This document shows, in pieces, positions 47,297 through 57,900 of a stretch of 64,000 bases of DNA; position 1 is the first letter of the stretch, and each line of letters opens with the position of its first letter. The notes under the pieces were generated by a model that saw nothing but the letters and a program-made list of their open reading frames with translations, was not told the origin of the DNA and ran no database searches. The position numbers were made by a program, and so were the translations under genes. Origin of the DNA: Alteromonas genovensis (GTDB lineage: Bacteria > Pseudomonadota > Gammaproteobacteria > Enterobacterales > Alteromonadaceae); contig NZ_JAAAWO010000002.1 of assembly GCF_010500895.1 (NCBI RefSeq), positions 1 through 64,000 on the forward strand. Direction: 5' to 3'.

Positions 47297-48607
47297 ATGT
47301 CCTCAGAACGATTTATACCTTTTCGCAAAGCCGATGTTGTTTCCATGTGTAACGATGTTCTCATTAACAAAGAAACCGCTGATGCTGATAGCACTGCAAA
47401 CACCTTTGAGGTGTTTTGTAATTTGTTGGTGAGCCGCATTCACTTTCAGTATCACGAGCAGCTAGAGCGCTTGAAAAACAGTTATGCGCTTTTCGACCCC
47501 AACAAAGATACCCGCACGCTGAAAGATATTGCAGATAGCGAACGTAAGGCCGTTCAAAAAGATTTCGCCAGTGAGTTCTCAACATTATTAGATTCTGCCA
47601 ACTTTGAAAAAGTCACCGATACTGATTTAGAAGATGCGCTGCATGAAGAGTCGCTGTTTAAAGTTCGTTTGGCGGTGAGTTTTGACGATTTTCAAGAAGT
47701 CGTGTTTTATCGCCGAGGTGAATCAGTTAAAACTGAAACGCTACGCACTTTTTTTGGACTGCGCAAAAAATCGATATCGTTTACCAACTACGATCGAGTG
47801 GCGGTTTATATTACCTTCAAAGATAAAGATTACTTCGAGCAACGGAAAGGCACTAAAAAACAGCTCCCTGTCACTTTCACCCCTGGAGCCACCATCATTA
47901 AGCTGTTTCAAAACGTACCCAAAGCAGATTTGGAAATGCTGTTTCCAAACAGTGAAGTGAAAATGCGTCCGCTCGATAAACTTATCATTGGGGCGTCGGC
48001 AACGGTCGGTGGCATTGTTGTGTTGGTGACGAAATTAGGGGCGTCTATATTACTGCTTTCGTCGTTTCTCGCGTTTTGGTTGGGGCTTAAAGATGAGTCA
48101 GTAGAGCTTACAAAGCAAAGCCTTATTACCTTTGGTATTGGTATGGGAGTGTTCGGTAGCTTTGTCTTTAAAGAATGGACGAAGTTTAAAAATCGAAAAA
48201 TACGGTTTATGAAAGCCCTTTCGGACAACCTTTATTTTAAGAATTTAGATAACAACGCTGGCGTGTTTCATACACTAGTAGACGCCGCAGAAGAGGAAGA
48301 CTGTAAAGAAGCGTTGTTGGCTTATACCTTCTTGTTAAAACATGAAGGGGCAGGGATGAGCGCAGATGAACTCGATAAAGAGATTGAAGCTTGGTTTAAG
48401 CACACTCACCATTGCACCTTAGACTTTGATGTGTCTGATGCTATCGATAAATTAGTTACAATGAAGCTGGTAGAAATAAAGCCAGTAGAAACAGGACTCG
48501 TAGCAACTAAGCTCGTAGATAAAAATAACGAGCGATTCACGGCCAAGCCGTTAAAAAATGCTATTAATGAATTAGACGAGTATTGGGACAATATTTACCA
48601 AGGCTAG
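47297..48607 (+). CDS. DUF3754 (TMEM143-like) membrane protein
   Basis: A 436-residue protein starting SSERFIPFRKADVVSMC, the typical opening of the DUF3754/TMEM143 family found in bacteria and mitochondria. Two membrane helices lie near residues 236-262 and 275-292. The soluble N-terminal part includes FRRGES-like and GLRKKSISFTNYDRV segments. Function unknown in the family. Residues 390-409 are four 5-residue repeats encoded by 15-bp units. Confidence 0.82.
   Translation: MSSERFIPFRKADVVSMCNDVLINKETADADSTANTFEVFCNLLVSRIHFQYHEQLERLKNSYALFDPNKDTRTLKDIADSERKAVQKDFASEFSTLLDSANFEKVTDTDLEDALHEESLFKVRLAVSFDDFQEVVFYRRGESVKTETLRTFFGLRKKSISFTNYDRVAVYITFKDKDYFEQRKGTKKQLPVTFTPGATIIKLFQNVPKADLEMLFPNSEVKMRPLDKLIIGASATVGGIVVLVTKLGASILLLSSFLAFWLGLKDESVELTKQSLITFGIGMGVFGSFVFKEWTKFKNRKIRFMKALSDNLYFKNLDNNAGVFHTLVDAAEEEDCKEALLAYTFLLKHEGAGMSADELDKEIEAWFKHTHHCTLDFDVSDAIDKLVTMKLVEIKPVETGLVATKLVDKNNERFTAKPLKNAINELDEYWDNIYQG
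48464..48523 (+). repeat. Four in-frame 15-bp repeats in the DUF3754 gene
   Basis: Encoded pentapeptides are KLVEI, KPVET, GLVAT and KLVDK. DNA units 1 and 2, and 1 and 4, agree at 12 of 15 positions. Confidence 0.65.
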
Positions 48608-48819
48608 CTTGGTAGGTTTAGTTTTTAAAGGTGTATCTATTAAAGGTCATTTCTTGCAGAACCATCTTTTGTAGATACAGCTTTTCCCCAAAAACAAACT
48701 TATTCAAGTAATGGCCGAATTGCCTATAGTTGCAGATAAAAAGTGGTTATTTGAGCTATTCACACATTGCTTTATATTCAAGCAACCAATAGGCTCACGT
48801 TTTTTCTGATAGGTATCTA

Positions 48820-49257
48820 ATGTTTTTAATTCATGTAGAAAGAGTAATTGATAAACCTATCCACGATGTGTTTGCGATGCTAAGCGATCACGAAAACTAT
48901 GCGCAGTTTAAAGGCGTGGATGAAGCTAACTTACTAGTACATGGTAAAGACGATAAAAACGGGTTAGGCGCTGTGCGTGAAATTATCGCAGGTGGCGCTA
49001 ATCTACATGAAGAAATTGTCGCGTTTGAGCCTCCTTATAAACTTGGCTACAAGGTGATAAAGTCGAAACCGCTGCCTTACGATCATCAATTAGGCGAAAT
49101 AACCCTAAAAGAAATTGACGGTAAAACCCACGCAACGTGGCGCTCAAAAGGCCATATCACTATTTTCTTGTTGGGCAGTCTGTATTTCGATAAGCAAATT
49201 CAAAAAAACGGTGGAAGAGCGTTTGGTAGTATCTTGAAGCAAATTGGCAATTCATAA
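48820..49257 (+). CDS. SRPBCC family (polyketide cyclase/dehydrase-like) protein
   Basis: A 145-residue cytoplasmic protein with the START/SRPBCC fold: FLIHVERVIDKPIHDVFAMLSDHENYAQFKG at the start and a long C-terminal helix. These bind hydrophobic ligands; the ligand is unknown. Transcribed alone, 212 bp after the DUF3754 gene. Confidence 0.8.
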   Translation: MFLIHVERVIDKPIHDVFAMLSDHENYAQFKGVDEANLLVHGKDDKNGLGAVREIIAGGANLHEEIVAFEPPYKLGYKVIKSKPLPYDHQLGEITLKEIDGKTHATWRSKGHITIFLLGSLYFDKQIQKNGGRAFGSILKQIGNS

Positions 49258-49299
49258 CGCTAGCTAGAGTGCTCCATTGAGGGGATGCTTGTCTAGACT

Positions 49300-49333
49300 G
49301 AAATCTTCTTTAGATAGAAACCTTCTTTAAATG
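49300..49333. repeat. Two adjacent 17-bp tandem units at the end of the porin gene
   Basis: GAAATCTTCTTTAGATA and GAAACCTTCTTTAAATG agree at 14 of 17 positions; the second covers the porin stop codon. Confidence 0.6.
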
Positions 49334-50367
49334 GAGAGCTCCACCCTCATTGTCAAAACAAGCGCGTCTTTTGCTTCCCTGTCTTCGGCAGGGTTTGCAA
49401 TAAACTGTATGTCTGGTTTAAGCGCAAGGTTATCTGTTAGCTGAAAACGATAAAACAGCTCTATCGCTGTTTCGTCTCGCTTGTATTGAGATGCTACAAG
49501 GGGGCTGGTGGTAATATGAGATATGCCAAGCCCTAACACGTCGTCTTTACGATTATTCATGCCGTACCACGTTATTCCAGCGCCAATATGCGTGTCTATC
49601 TCACTGGTTGTATCGCTACTTTGCCCATATTGCATAAACCAACTACCGTTTTGTGCTGCAAATAATCGAGAACCAAACTCACCAGACAGAGTGGCGAAAA
49701 GCCCACTTGCATCCTGAGGAGGCATTGATTCGTCAACTTCATTTTCTACTAATGGCGCAATGTCGCCCGATTGCATCCAGCCGCCAATGGCAGCAGTAAC
49801 GTTGCCTATATGTTGTGTCCATTGCCCCACGGTGAAACCATTACTAAAGCTGCGATTTTGATTGGCGTAATGTCCAATAGATAGCTGTGTATTTTGCGTG
49901 GCGCTATAAAACGCATTCACCGATAGCCGAGGGCTTGGATAAGTGGGGAAATAGGAAACTGTCGGGCTAAACCCCATAGACGAATGAATAAACTCTCCAG
50001 CATGTTCAGCATAGGCAAATTCATTATTGGCATCGACTTGACCTATTTTGAAGCGCAGGCTTTCTTCATAAAATGACTTCTCTACCCAAACCTCATACAT
50101 TTTTGTGAGCTCAGCTTCATCAATATTCGAAAATGCCTGAAGATCGCCAACAGAGTCACTGCCATTGTTCCCTCTTAATACTTGAGCATCTGCAAAAATT
50201 AACGTGCTGTCGTTAATACGATATTCATACGCAACAATACCCAGCGTCCTATTAATCGTAGTGCGCTCTTCTAGTCCACCCGATGCCACATAGCTTGTGT
50301 CGTGAACGAGAGTGAGTGAGAGGGAGTTTGCCAAGGTGTTGGCAGCACAAAAGCATGACGCCATCAC
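49327..50367 (-). CDS. OprB-like carbohydrate porin, start uncertain
   Basis: Outer-membrane beta-barrel of the carbohydrate-selective porin group: KIGQVDANNEFAY, TVGQWTQHIGNVTAAIGGW and many alternating strands, about 340 residues. From the first usual start codon (GTG/ATG 50367/50364) the signal peptide lacks a basic n-region. Reading further upstream the same frame stays open and supplies KKRAARFNTLKLSIV, a textbook n-region, but the only nearby candidate start is ATT 50433, eight bases after AAAGG. Either an ATT start or a mutated ATG is likely. Confidence 0.75.
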   Translation of the reverse strand: MMASCFCAANTLANSLSLTLVHDTSYVASGGLEERTTINRTLGIVAYEYRINDSTLIFADAQVLRGNNGSDSVGDLQAFSNIDEAELTKMYEVWVEKSFYEESLRFKIGQVDANNEFAYAEHAGEFIHSSMGFSPTVSYFPTYPSPRLSVNAFYSATQNTQLSIGHYANQNRSFSNGFTVGQWTQHIGNVTAAIGGWMQSGDIAPLVENEVDESMPPQDASGLFATLSGEFGSRLFAAQNGSWFMQYGQSSDTTSEIDTHIGAGITWYGMNNRKDDVLGLGISHITTSPLVASQYKRDETAIELFYRFQLTDNLALKPDIQFIANPAEDREAKDALVLTMRVELSI

Positions 50368-50682
50368 TATACTGAGCTTAAGCGTATTAAATCGTGCTGC
50401 TCGTTTTTTTAATTGTGAAATGCCGAATAGAATGGGAAAAACCTTTGTTCCAATTTACTGGTTGAATATTACTACTAACCACCATGAATACTATTTTTTA
50501 CGTAAGTCATACTCGAATTAGCTCACCTGAGCTTTTAAAAGAAACGACGTTTAAAGAATAGGCTTCAAAAAACAGCATTGAAGCAGGTGCTTAAATCAAC
50601 GACCAGATGTTAAACGCGAGCAAATTAACAGTTTAGAAGCTAATCAAACAGAAGCTCAGAGCTGCGTGACTAATTAGTTCGA

Positions 50683-50705
50683 AAATGTGGACCTGACCCC
50701 CTTTT
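50683..50705. repeat. GTGGACCTGACCCC motif abutting the permease stop
   Basis: AATGTGGACCTGACCCCCTT resembles a short dispersed sequence I recall from many proteobacterial genomes, often near Y1/REP-associated transposases. Only one copy is in the window, so this rests on memory, not on repetition seen here. Confidence 0.3.
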
Positions 50706-51747
50706 ATTTATATAGGTCGCTGTGTTTGTATTTATCGATGAAAAAGCGGATTAATACACCTATTATGGCGGCCAGAGGTACTGCAACTAAAAGCCCTAAA
50801 AAGCCGAATAAACTACCAAAAATAGACAGCGACATAATGAGCCACACTGGGTGTAATCCTACAGAATCCCCAACGAGTTTAGGTGTAATAAAGTTGCCCT
50901 CAACAGCCTGGCCGAACACGAAAATCCCTACAACCATCGCCACTGAAATCCACTCATTCCAAAACTGAAATAGAGCCAAACCTAGCGCAAGTAGCCCTCC
51001 CAATATGGCGCCTAAATAAGGAATAAAGCTTATCAATCCTGCTGCAAACCCCACCACTAGGCCAAATTTAAGGCCTACAAGCATCAGCGAGATGGCATAG
51101 TAAACGCCTAAAATAATGCATACGGAGCCGGTACCGCGAATAAATCCAGCTAAGGTTTTATCTATTTTTTTCAATAAGTCGCGAATGACGGGTTCATGTT
51201 TGCGGGGAAGTAAACCGTAAATAGTTGAACTCATGCGGTGCCAATCTAAAAGTAGATAAACCGCTACTACAGGCACAATGACAAACAGCATTGCCAAATC
51301 GATGATGTTTGCTGCAGAGCTAAATGCAGTACTTAAAAACTCACCGCCACGTTCTTTAAAAACGTCACCTGCAGAGTTCATTACTGAGCGTAATGTAGTA
51401 CTTTCACCAAACACTGACGGGAGTGTTTTACTTAACCACTCACTCAAACTGTTGAACAAATCTGGGCCAGATTCGAATAAGCTTATTGCTTGCGACACGA
51501 TTGCCGGTGCAACTAGAAGCGTGGTGAGCACAAAAATTAGCGTTGCTGAAAGTGTTATCAGGGCAGTAGCCGCGGGTCGGCTGAATCCTTTACTCTCCAA
51601 TTTTTCTGCGACTGGGTTGAGAATGTAGGCAACCACTGCACCTAAAATAAACGGTAGCAGCACATCGCCTAAAAACCACAGCACAAGAATGAGTACGCCG
51701 AGAGCGAGTGCCCAGTATTGAATCTGCCTTTTTCCTGTAGATGTCAT
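50704..51747 (-). CDS. AI-2E family transporter (PerM-like permease)
   Basis: A 347-residue inner-membrane protein with about eight helices. Motifs: an N-terminal pair of helices (LALGVLILVLWFLGD), a large periplasmic loop (about 75-150), and the family signature GQAVEGNFITPKLVGDSVGLHP near residue 285. Members export autoinducer-2 or act as sodium/proton antiporters; the name alone does not show the substrate. AAGGA precedes ATG 51747. Confidence 0.9.
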   Translation of the reverse strand: MTSTGKRQIQYWALALGVLILVLWFLGDVLLPFILGAVVAYILNPVAEKLESKGFSRPAATALITLSATLIFVLTTLLVAPAIVSQAISLFESGPDLFNSLSEWLSKTLPSVFGESTTLRSVMNSAGDVFKERGGEFLSTAFSSAANIIDLAMLFVIVPVVAVYLLLDWHRMSSTIYGLLPRKHEPVIRDLLKKIDKTLAGFIRGTGSVCIILGVYYAISLMLVGLKFGLVVGFAAGLISFIPYLGAILGGLLALGLALFQFWNEWISVAMVVGIFVFGQAVEGNFITPKLVGDSVGLHPVWLIMSLSIFGSLFGFLGLLVAVPLAAIIGVLIRFFIDKYKHSDLYK

Positions 51748-51817
51748 ATGTCCTTACTCCCTGTTATACACTGTAGCGAAGCGGTGCAAAGGCTTATAAA
51801 ACTCCTGCATTGCTCGT

Positions 51818-51859
51818 ATCTTATCGCCTATGGCCCGCATCCTATCGCCTATGCCCTAT
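51818..51859. repeat. Two adjacent 21-bp tandem units
   Basis: Both units begin ATC(T/C)TATCGCCTATG(G)CCC; 51818-51838 and 51839-51859 share a 14-bp block with one change. Located between the permease and deaminase genes. Confidence 0.5.
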
Positions 51860-51867
51860 CAATTTTG

Positions 51868-53298
51868 CTATTCGCTGCAAACGGCCGGTGCGTAGCTGCA
51901 AATAAAGGTGTAATGCTGCTGTAAGTCTGCTATTGGCGTATTGTTCAACCTGTTATCAATAAAGCGCTGAGTTTCTTTTTTAAGGCGAAGCAGTAATGTC
52001 TCGCGGTCTTCACCTGACATGAAGCTGTGAGTTATCGCGTTTGTATTTAACTCAACCAATTCATCCCACGATAAATTAAAGTGGGTTACTGCTAGATAAT
52101 ACTCATCAGTTAAATTGCTGCTCCACATGCCTCTATCATCGGTTGAAAGCGTCACCGGCACGCCTGTTCGCAAGTATTCTGGGAAGGGATGTTCATCAAT
52201 ACTCTCGGCATATTCCAACAGCAGGTTAGATATAAGGTTTATCTCCACTAGATAGGGAGAGTTGCGCATCATCAATAGCGTGTCTGGGTCTTCAATCAGG
52301 TTATACCCATGACCAATTCTGTCTGCGCCCAGCAGCAATGTATCTTTAATGTGAGTATTGGGCTCATCCGACTCACCAGCATGAACACTTAGCGATACCG
52401 GTGGTGACTGAGCACGGAGCTTACGCAGTGTTGACAGAAAACGCAGTGGATACCCTTTATCATTATCTTCTCTGCCCACAAAGTTGATGCCAACAAAGTA
52501 GTCTCTGTGCCCATCAACAAACTTCCATGCTTCTTCCAGCTGTTGTGTAGCGTTAGGTAAAAAACGCACTATATGGATTTGAAAGCGTACCTCTACGTTA
52601 GTTTTTTGCGCGGCGTCGCTCTTTAACATGTCTATCAATAATTCAGCAAAAGCCTGGGTCGAATAAGGGGAGCCGTCAGGAAACCGCATGTCTGTTACTT
52701 GAAGCTGAGTTTCTAAGTACAGTACGTTTTCCTGCTGGTAGGCCTGCATGTTCTTTAACAGTAAATAGGTTTGTATGTGCGGGTTAAGCAGCATGTCGCC
52801 TAAGCGTTGCCAATGAGTCTGAAAAAATTCGTCGCGGCCCTCGTGAGGCTTATCCAATCTAATGCTGTTTAAAAACGCCTGCTTTTGCATCTCACTCAAG
52901 TTGGTAAGTAGGGTGTAATTGTTTTTTTCACAGCTAGAGAGCTGCTCGTAAGTAAAGGCTGAAACGGTGTGAAACATCAACAGCTGAGGACTAAAGCCAA
53001 ATTCGTTGGTGCCGTAACCGTTACATAATGTGGGTGCTGTTTTTGTGTAGTAAGTATAGCCGCCGTTTTGCTTTGAACTTGTGGCGATATCCCACCACCA
53101 CTCGCTCATGCCAGCGCCGGAAAGGTGATGATGAATATCACCGCCTTTGGGCATGGCATGCAAGAAGTTATACATTTGCGCGGGTGTTGCGCGTTGTTTA
53201 AATGCGTTGAACCACTCTGACATAGAGGGTGAAGATGCTGCTATAGAAGGTAAGCTGAAAATAAATACGCAAAAAAGCGCAAAGGTGCGAATTAACAA
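51868..53298 (-). CDS. Secreted adenosine deaminase-like hydrolase
   Basis: A 476-residue member of the adenosine/AMP deaminase superfamily with a signal peptide (to about residue 22), closest in layout to secreted ADGF-type enzymes. Metal and catalytic motifs: HHHLSGA (HxH, near residue 56), VHAGES with the catalytic glutamate, RIGHGYNL, and LSTDDRGMW with the metal aspartates. It should deaminate extracellular purine nucleosides for salvage. Start TTG 53298 follows AGGA. Confidence 0.9.
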   Translation of the reverse strand: MLIRTFALFCVFIFSLPSIAASSPSMSEWFNAFKQRATPAQMYNFLHAMPKGGDIHHHLSGAGMSEWWWDIATSSKQNGGYTYYTKTAPTLCNGYGTNEFGFSPQLLMFHTVSAFTYEQLSSCEKNNYTLLTNLSEMQKQAFLNSIRLDKPHEGRDEFFQTHWQRLGDMLLNPHIQTYLLLKNMQAYQQENVLYLETQLQVTDMRFPDGSPYSTQAFAELLIDMLKSDAAQKTNVEVRFQIHIVRFLPNATQQLEEAWKFVDGHRDYFVGINFVGREDNDKGYPLRFLSTLRKLRAQSPPVSLSVHAGESDEPNTHIKDTLLLGADRIGHGYNLIEDPDTLLMMRNSPYLVEINLISNLLLEYAESIDEHPFPEYLRTGVPVTLSTDDRGMWSSNLTDEYYLAVTHFNLSWDELVELNTNAITHSFMSGEDRETLLLRLKKETQRFIDNRLNNTPIADLQQHYTFICSYAPAVCSE

Positions 53299-53537
53299 GT
53301 ATCTATCCTCTTTAAGACAGGCTGCCAGCGTTTAAATCGTTTCTTAAAAACAATGAATTTACGAAATCAAACCGCTTCCATGGGGTTGATCTAATGGAGT
53401 CATTGTATACGTCATTGTCATATAAGCATAATATCTCTATAGTTCAACGATAACTCATTGAGTCTGTTTAACAGCACTTTGCGAGTTCAATATACGTCAC
53501 TTTATTCTTTCCAAACGCATTCTGGTTCTCCAATTAC

Positions 53538-54911
53538 ATGAAAATATTGCATACGTCTGACTGGCATTTAGGGCAGAGCTTTTTTACAAAAAGCCGAAAG
53601 CACGAACATGACGCATTTTTGAAATGGCTTTTAAAAGAGGTCGACACTCATGCAATTGATGCAGTGATTGTGGCGGGCGATGTGTTTGATACAGGTACAC
53701 CTCCTAGCTACGCCCGAGAGCTTTATCATGCATTTATTGGTGCGCTGCAAGCTCGGCAATGCACTCTTGTTGTACTGGGTGGAAACCACGACTCTGTTTC
53801 TGTGCTTAACGAGAGTAAATCGCTGCTTAAGTATTTAAATAGTCATGTTATCGCCAGCACGTTTGGTGATAGCGCCGAACAGGTTATTGCGCTTAAAAAT
53901 AGCATCCATGAGGTTGGCGCTATTTTATGTGCCGTGCCGTTTATTCGCCCAAAAGATGTGTTGGTGAGTACAGCAGGGCAAAGTGCGATAGATAAGCGCC
54001 ATGCGTTAGGTGAAGCAATAAAGCAGCATTACGCAATGTTGTATCAGCAAGCCATTGCGCTTCGAAATTCCATTGCAGCACAAACTCAGCAGCAGGCCGA
54101 GACTATTCCCATAGTTGCTACAGGTCATTTAACGGCGCTGGGAGTAAGTCAGTCTGAAAGTGTGCGGGATATTTATATCGGTACGTTAGAAGGGTTTGAT
54201 GCTGGTGGCTTTCCTCCGGCCGATTACATTGCGTTAGGTCATATCCACCGCCCACAGAAGGTAGCTAAAACCGAGCATATTCGTTACTCCGGCTCGCCAA
54301 TACCCTTAAGCTTTGATGAACTCAATACGCAGAAGCAGGTTGTTATGGTTGAGTTTACATCAGGCCAAACCGCTATTACGCCAATCCCCGTTCCGCGCTT
54401 TCAAGCAATGGAGGTGATCAAAGGAGATTTAGCGAGTATTGAGTTAGCAATTAATAGTAGCAGCGCTATTGCTAATGCCACAGAGTTTTCGCCTGTGTGG
54501 CTGTGTATTGAAGTTGAAACCCAAGATTACCTTACGGATTTGCAACAGCGTATACAGGCTTTGTTAGAAGGTAAAAACGCCGAAATTTTGCAACTCAAGC
54601 GTGTGAGAAAAAGTGCCACAAAAAGCTTAAGTGAAACAAAAAATAGGCAGTTGAGCGAGCTGTCGGTAAAAGAGGTATTTGAGGCGCGGTTGGCCCTCGA
54701 AGATTTTGACAGCCTTGAGCAGGATAACAGCCCTGAGCTGATCGAGAGCCTAGAACCAGATGAAAGTACACCCACTCAAGCATCATCAACAAACCGTAAA
54801 GCGCGTATAACGCACCTGTTTTCAGAGGCAGTAGAGCGAGTTCACGCTAATGACGAGGACAATGACGCTCTTGTTAATCGCAGCAAAGCAGATAAGGAGC
54901 AGGCGAAGTGA
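53538..54911 (+). CDS. sbcD: Nuclease subunit SbcD
   Basis: Mre11-like phosphoesterase of the SbcCD complex, which cuts DNA hairpins and trims double-strand ends. Metallophosphoesterase motifs: DWHLGQ (residues 8-13), VAGDVFDTG, GGNHDS, and GHIHRP. At 457 residues it is longer than E. coli SbcD (400); the extra part is an acidic, E/D/S-rich C-terminal tail. It overlaps sbcC by GTGA. Confidence 0.95.
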   Translation: MKILHTSDWHLGQSFFTKSRKHEHDAFLKWLLKEVDTHAIDAVIVAGDVFDTGTPPSYARELYHAFIGALQARQCTLVVLGGNHDSVSVLNESKSLLKYLNSHVIASTFGDSAEQVIALKNSIHEVGAILCAVPFIRPKDVLVSTAGQSAIDKRHALGEAIKQHYAMLYQQAIALRNSIAAQTQQQAETIPIVATGHLTALGVSQSESVRDIYIGTLEGFDAGGFPPADYIALGHIHRPQKVAKTEHIRYSGSPIPLSFDELNTQKQVVMVEFTSGQTAITPIPVPRFQAMEVIKGDLASIELAINSSSAIANATEFSPVWLCIEVETQDYLTDLQQRIQALLEGKNAEILQLKRVRKSATKSLSETKNRQLSELSVKEVFEARLALEDFDSLEQDNSPELIESLEPDESTPTQASSTNRKARITHLFSEAVERVHANDEDNDALVNRSKADKEQAK

Positions 54912-57900
54912 AAATATTAACCCTGCGACTTAAAAACCTGAACGCCCTAAAGGGCGAGTGGAAGATAGATTTTACCCAGTCACCTTTTGTTGATAATGGG
55001 TTATTTGCCATTACCGGGCCAACCGGTGCGGGTAAAACCACATTGCTCGATGCCATCTGTTTAGCGCTTTACCATCAAACGCCTCGTTTAGGCACTATCT
55101 CTTCTACGGCCAACGACATTATGACTCGCGGCACGGCAGAGTGTTTAGCAGAGGTGGAGTTTGATATTAAAGGCAAAGCTTATCGTGCGTTTTGGAGTAT
55201 GCGCAGGGCGCGAGGCAAGGCCGATGGCAACTTGCAAAGTGCCGACGTCGAACTCGCCGAGGTAGACACTGGCAAAGTATTAGCAACCCAGGTTCGACCT
55301 AAAAGTGATGAAGTAGAGCGACTTACTGGGCTTAACTTTGCCCGCTTTACTAAGTCGATGATGCTGTCTCAAGGCGACTTTGCGGCGTTTTTAAATGCCA
55401 ATGAGAACGACCGGGCTGAGTTATTAGAAGAGCTCACGGGAACAGAAATTTACGGTCATATTTCCCAAGCGGTTCATGCCCAATTTTCTGAGGCTAAACA
55501 GAAAAAGAAAGACTTTGGGTTAATGCTAGAGGGCGTAACGCTTTTAAGCGAACAAGAAACTAAGACCCTAAATGATGAACTCACGCAGACCAAACAACAC
55601 ATTGCCGATTTATCTGCAGAGCTTCACGTACTGCACCAGCAAAAGCAGTGGCAAGATGCGATTAAAGAAAATGGACACGCCGTAAATGAAGCGCACCATC
55701 TACAAAAGGCCGCGCAGAATGACGCCGACGAGGCAAAAAGTAAGCTGGATAAATTAGCGCAAAGTGAACCCGCCGAGGTGCTACGAGTTCCTTACTTTAA
55801 ATATAAATCGATTCAAGATGACGTTACTGTTTATGAGGGGCGACTGAAAGAAAAAGAGCAGCAGTTACCTCATGCTCAGGCGGCATGCAGCGAGGCGCAA
55901 CAGTCTGTAGCGCATACCGAGAAAGCGCTTAAAGAAACAAAGACTCATAATATTCGCCTTGAAGAACGCATCAATAACCATGTGTTGCCGATAGACAATA
56001 AAATTCAGCAGACCACAGACACCCTGAGCGAGTTAACCAATACCATATCTACGTTGACAGCATCTCTTAGTGAAAAAGACCAAGAAAAGTCGCAAATTGA
56101 AAAGGCTTTTTCTCAGCAGCGCGCGCTTAAAGAAGAGTTATCGTCTTACTTACAGTCGCACAGGCACATCGGCAATATTGCCGAGCATATAAGCGGCTGG
56201 AGTGAATCTGCCATAAGCATAAATAACGAACGAGGGCTTATAAACTCGTGGGTAGCTAAACGCAATGAAAGCGCCCACACGTTTAGTCAGCTATCAGAAA
56301 AGGTGAGCCAACGCTTCGATGAAGTTTCAAAGTTCACTGTAGAAAGTGAACGGCTTAAAGAGCAAGTGGAGAGCTATCAACATGCACTTAATTTGCTGCT
56401 AAATGGCTACGAAAAAGCAACACTTAGCGATGAAGTTGCAGTAAAGCTTAAGCACTGGGATAACATTATTCAGTGCGATCATTTGCAGCAACAGTACAAA
56501 GCGCTGACAGATGATGTGAATAATATTGCGACATGTGATGAAGCGCGTGAAAACGAAAAAGCGACGCAAAAAGCCAAACGTGACAGTTTGGTGGATGACT
56601 ACAAAAATACGAAAGCAAGACTAAAAGAAATCGATGAGATTATATCGCTGAACAACGAGGTAGTGCACTTACGTGCTCAACTTAATGACGGCGAGGCGTG
56701 CCCCGTATGCGGTGCAAATGAACACAAAGTAGACTCGGTAAATATTGATGTACCCGCAACGGTGCAAAAGCGAGATGCTCTCAAACAACAGTTAGAAGAT
56801 ATAGAGCAAGAGGGAACAAAAGCCAAAGACGCACTAGCAAAAGCTGAGATGGCTATTGAACAAGCCCTCGCAAATAAAAGTGCCATTACTAAGCGGTTAG
56901 AAGAATTAAAAGTGCAGTGGCAACAGCAACAAGAAGTGATTAGCCACGCCATCGACTCAGCATTTAGTGAAATACCGATTGAAGACAACGCTCAATTTAC
57001 ACGCTTTAGTAACGCATACAAAGCGCGTATCGATTCTCTTAATCGGCAGTTAAAAGATATTGAACGGGCGGAGCAACAGTTAACCGACGAGAAAGCCAAC
57101 CACCACAATGCACAACGTGAACTGTCGAATGCAAACGGTGAGCACCAGTTACTGTTACAACAACAGCAAAATGTGCAGGCATCCACTACTGAGCTGGAAA
57201 AAGATATTGAGGAAAAGCAGCGGGCACTCGACGAAAAAGAAAGCGCCTTAATTGCAGCGATAGCCGAAGTTACCCGAGCTAATGTGGGCATTTCTGGCGA
57301 TAATGCTATTGAAGGTAAAGACACTGAAGTCGAATTTACAGTTCCTGAACCTCAAGACTTAACGCAATGGTTAAAAGAAAAGGCCGACGCACTTAACGTT
57401 TACAAAGCAAAGCAGCATGAGCTTGAGTCACTGTTGCCAAGTATTAATGCCTTTAACGAGAATCTCGCCACGCTTACCCGTGAAATAGCGACTTATCAGC
57501 AGCAGCTGAAAGAAAGTGCTGAAAAGGTAAAGCAATATGAAGGTACTCTGTCGTCATTAAACGCTAAACGACAGGAGGTGTTTCCAGAGCGAAACATAGT
57601 AGCAGTGCGACAAACCGCCGCTGACAACATAGAGCGCATTGAGCAGCAGTTAGCTGAATATCGAGCCAAACAGCAGGGCGCCAACAATACGGCAGCTCGC
57701 TTAGATGCGGAAAAAGAGCAGCTCATCGAACAGCTAATGACTAAACGAGAGCAGCTTGCCATTGCTCGTAGTGATTTTGAAAGCCTGCTTAACAAAAGCC
57801 CCTTTGAAAGCGAGGAAGCCTTTACTCAATCGCTGCTTGATGAAGAAACCCGAGAGCAGCTTGTTGCACTCAAACACTCGGTTTCGCAGAAGCTGCAACA

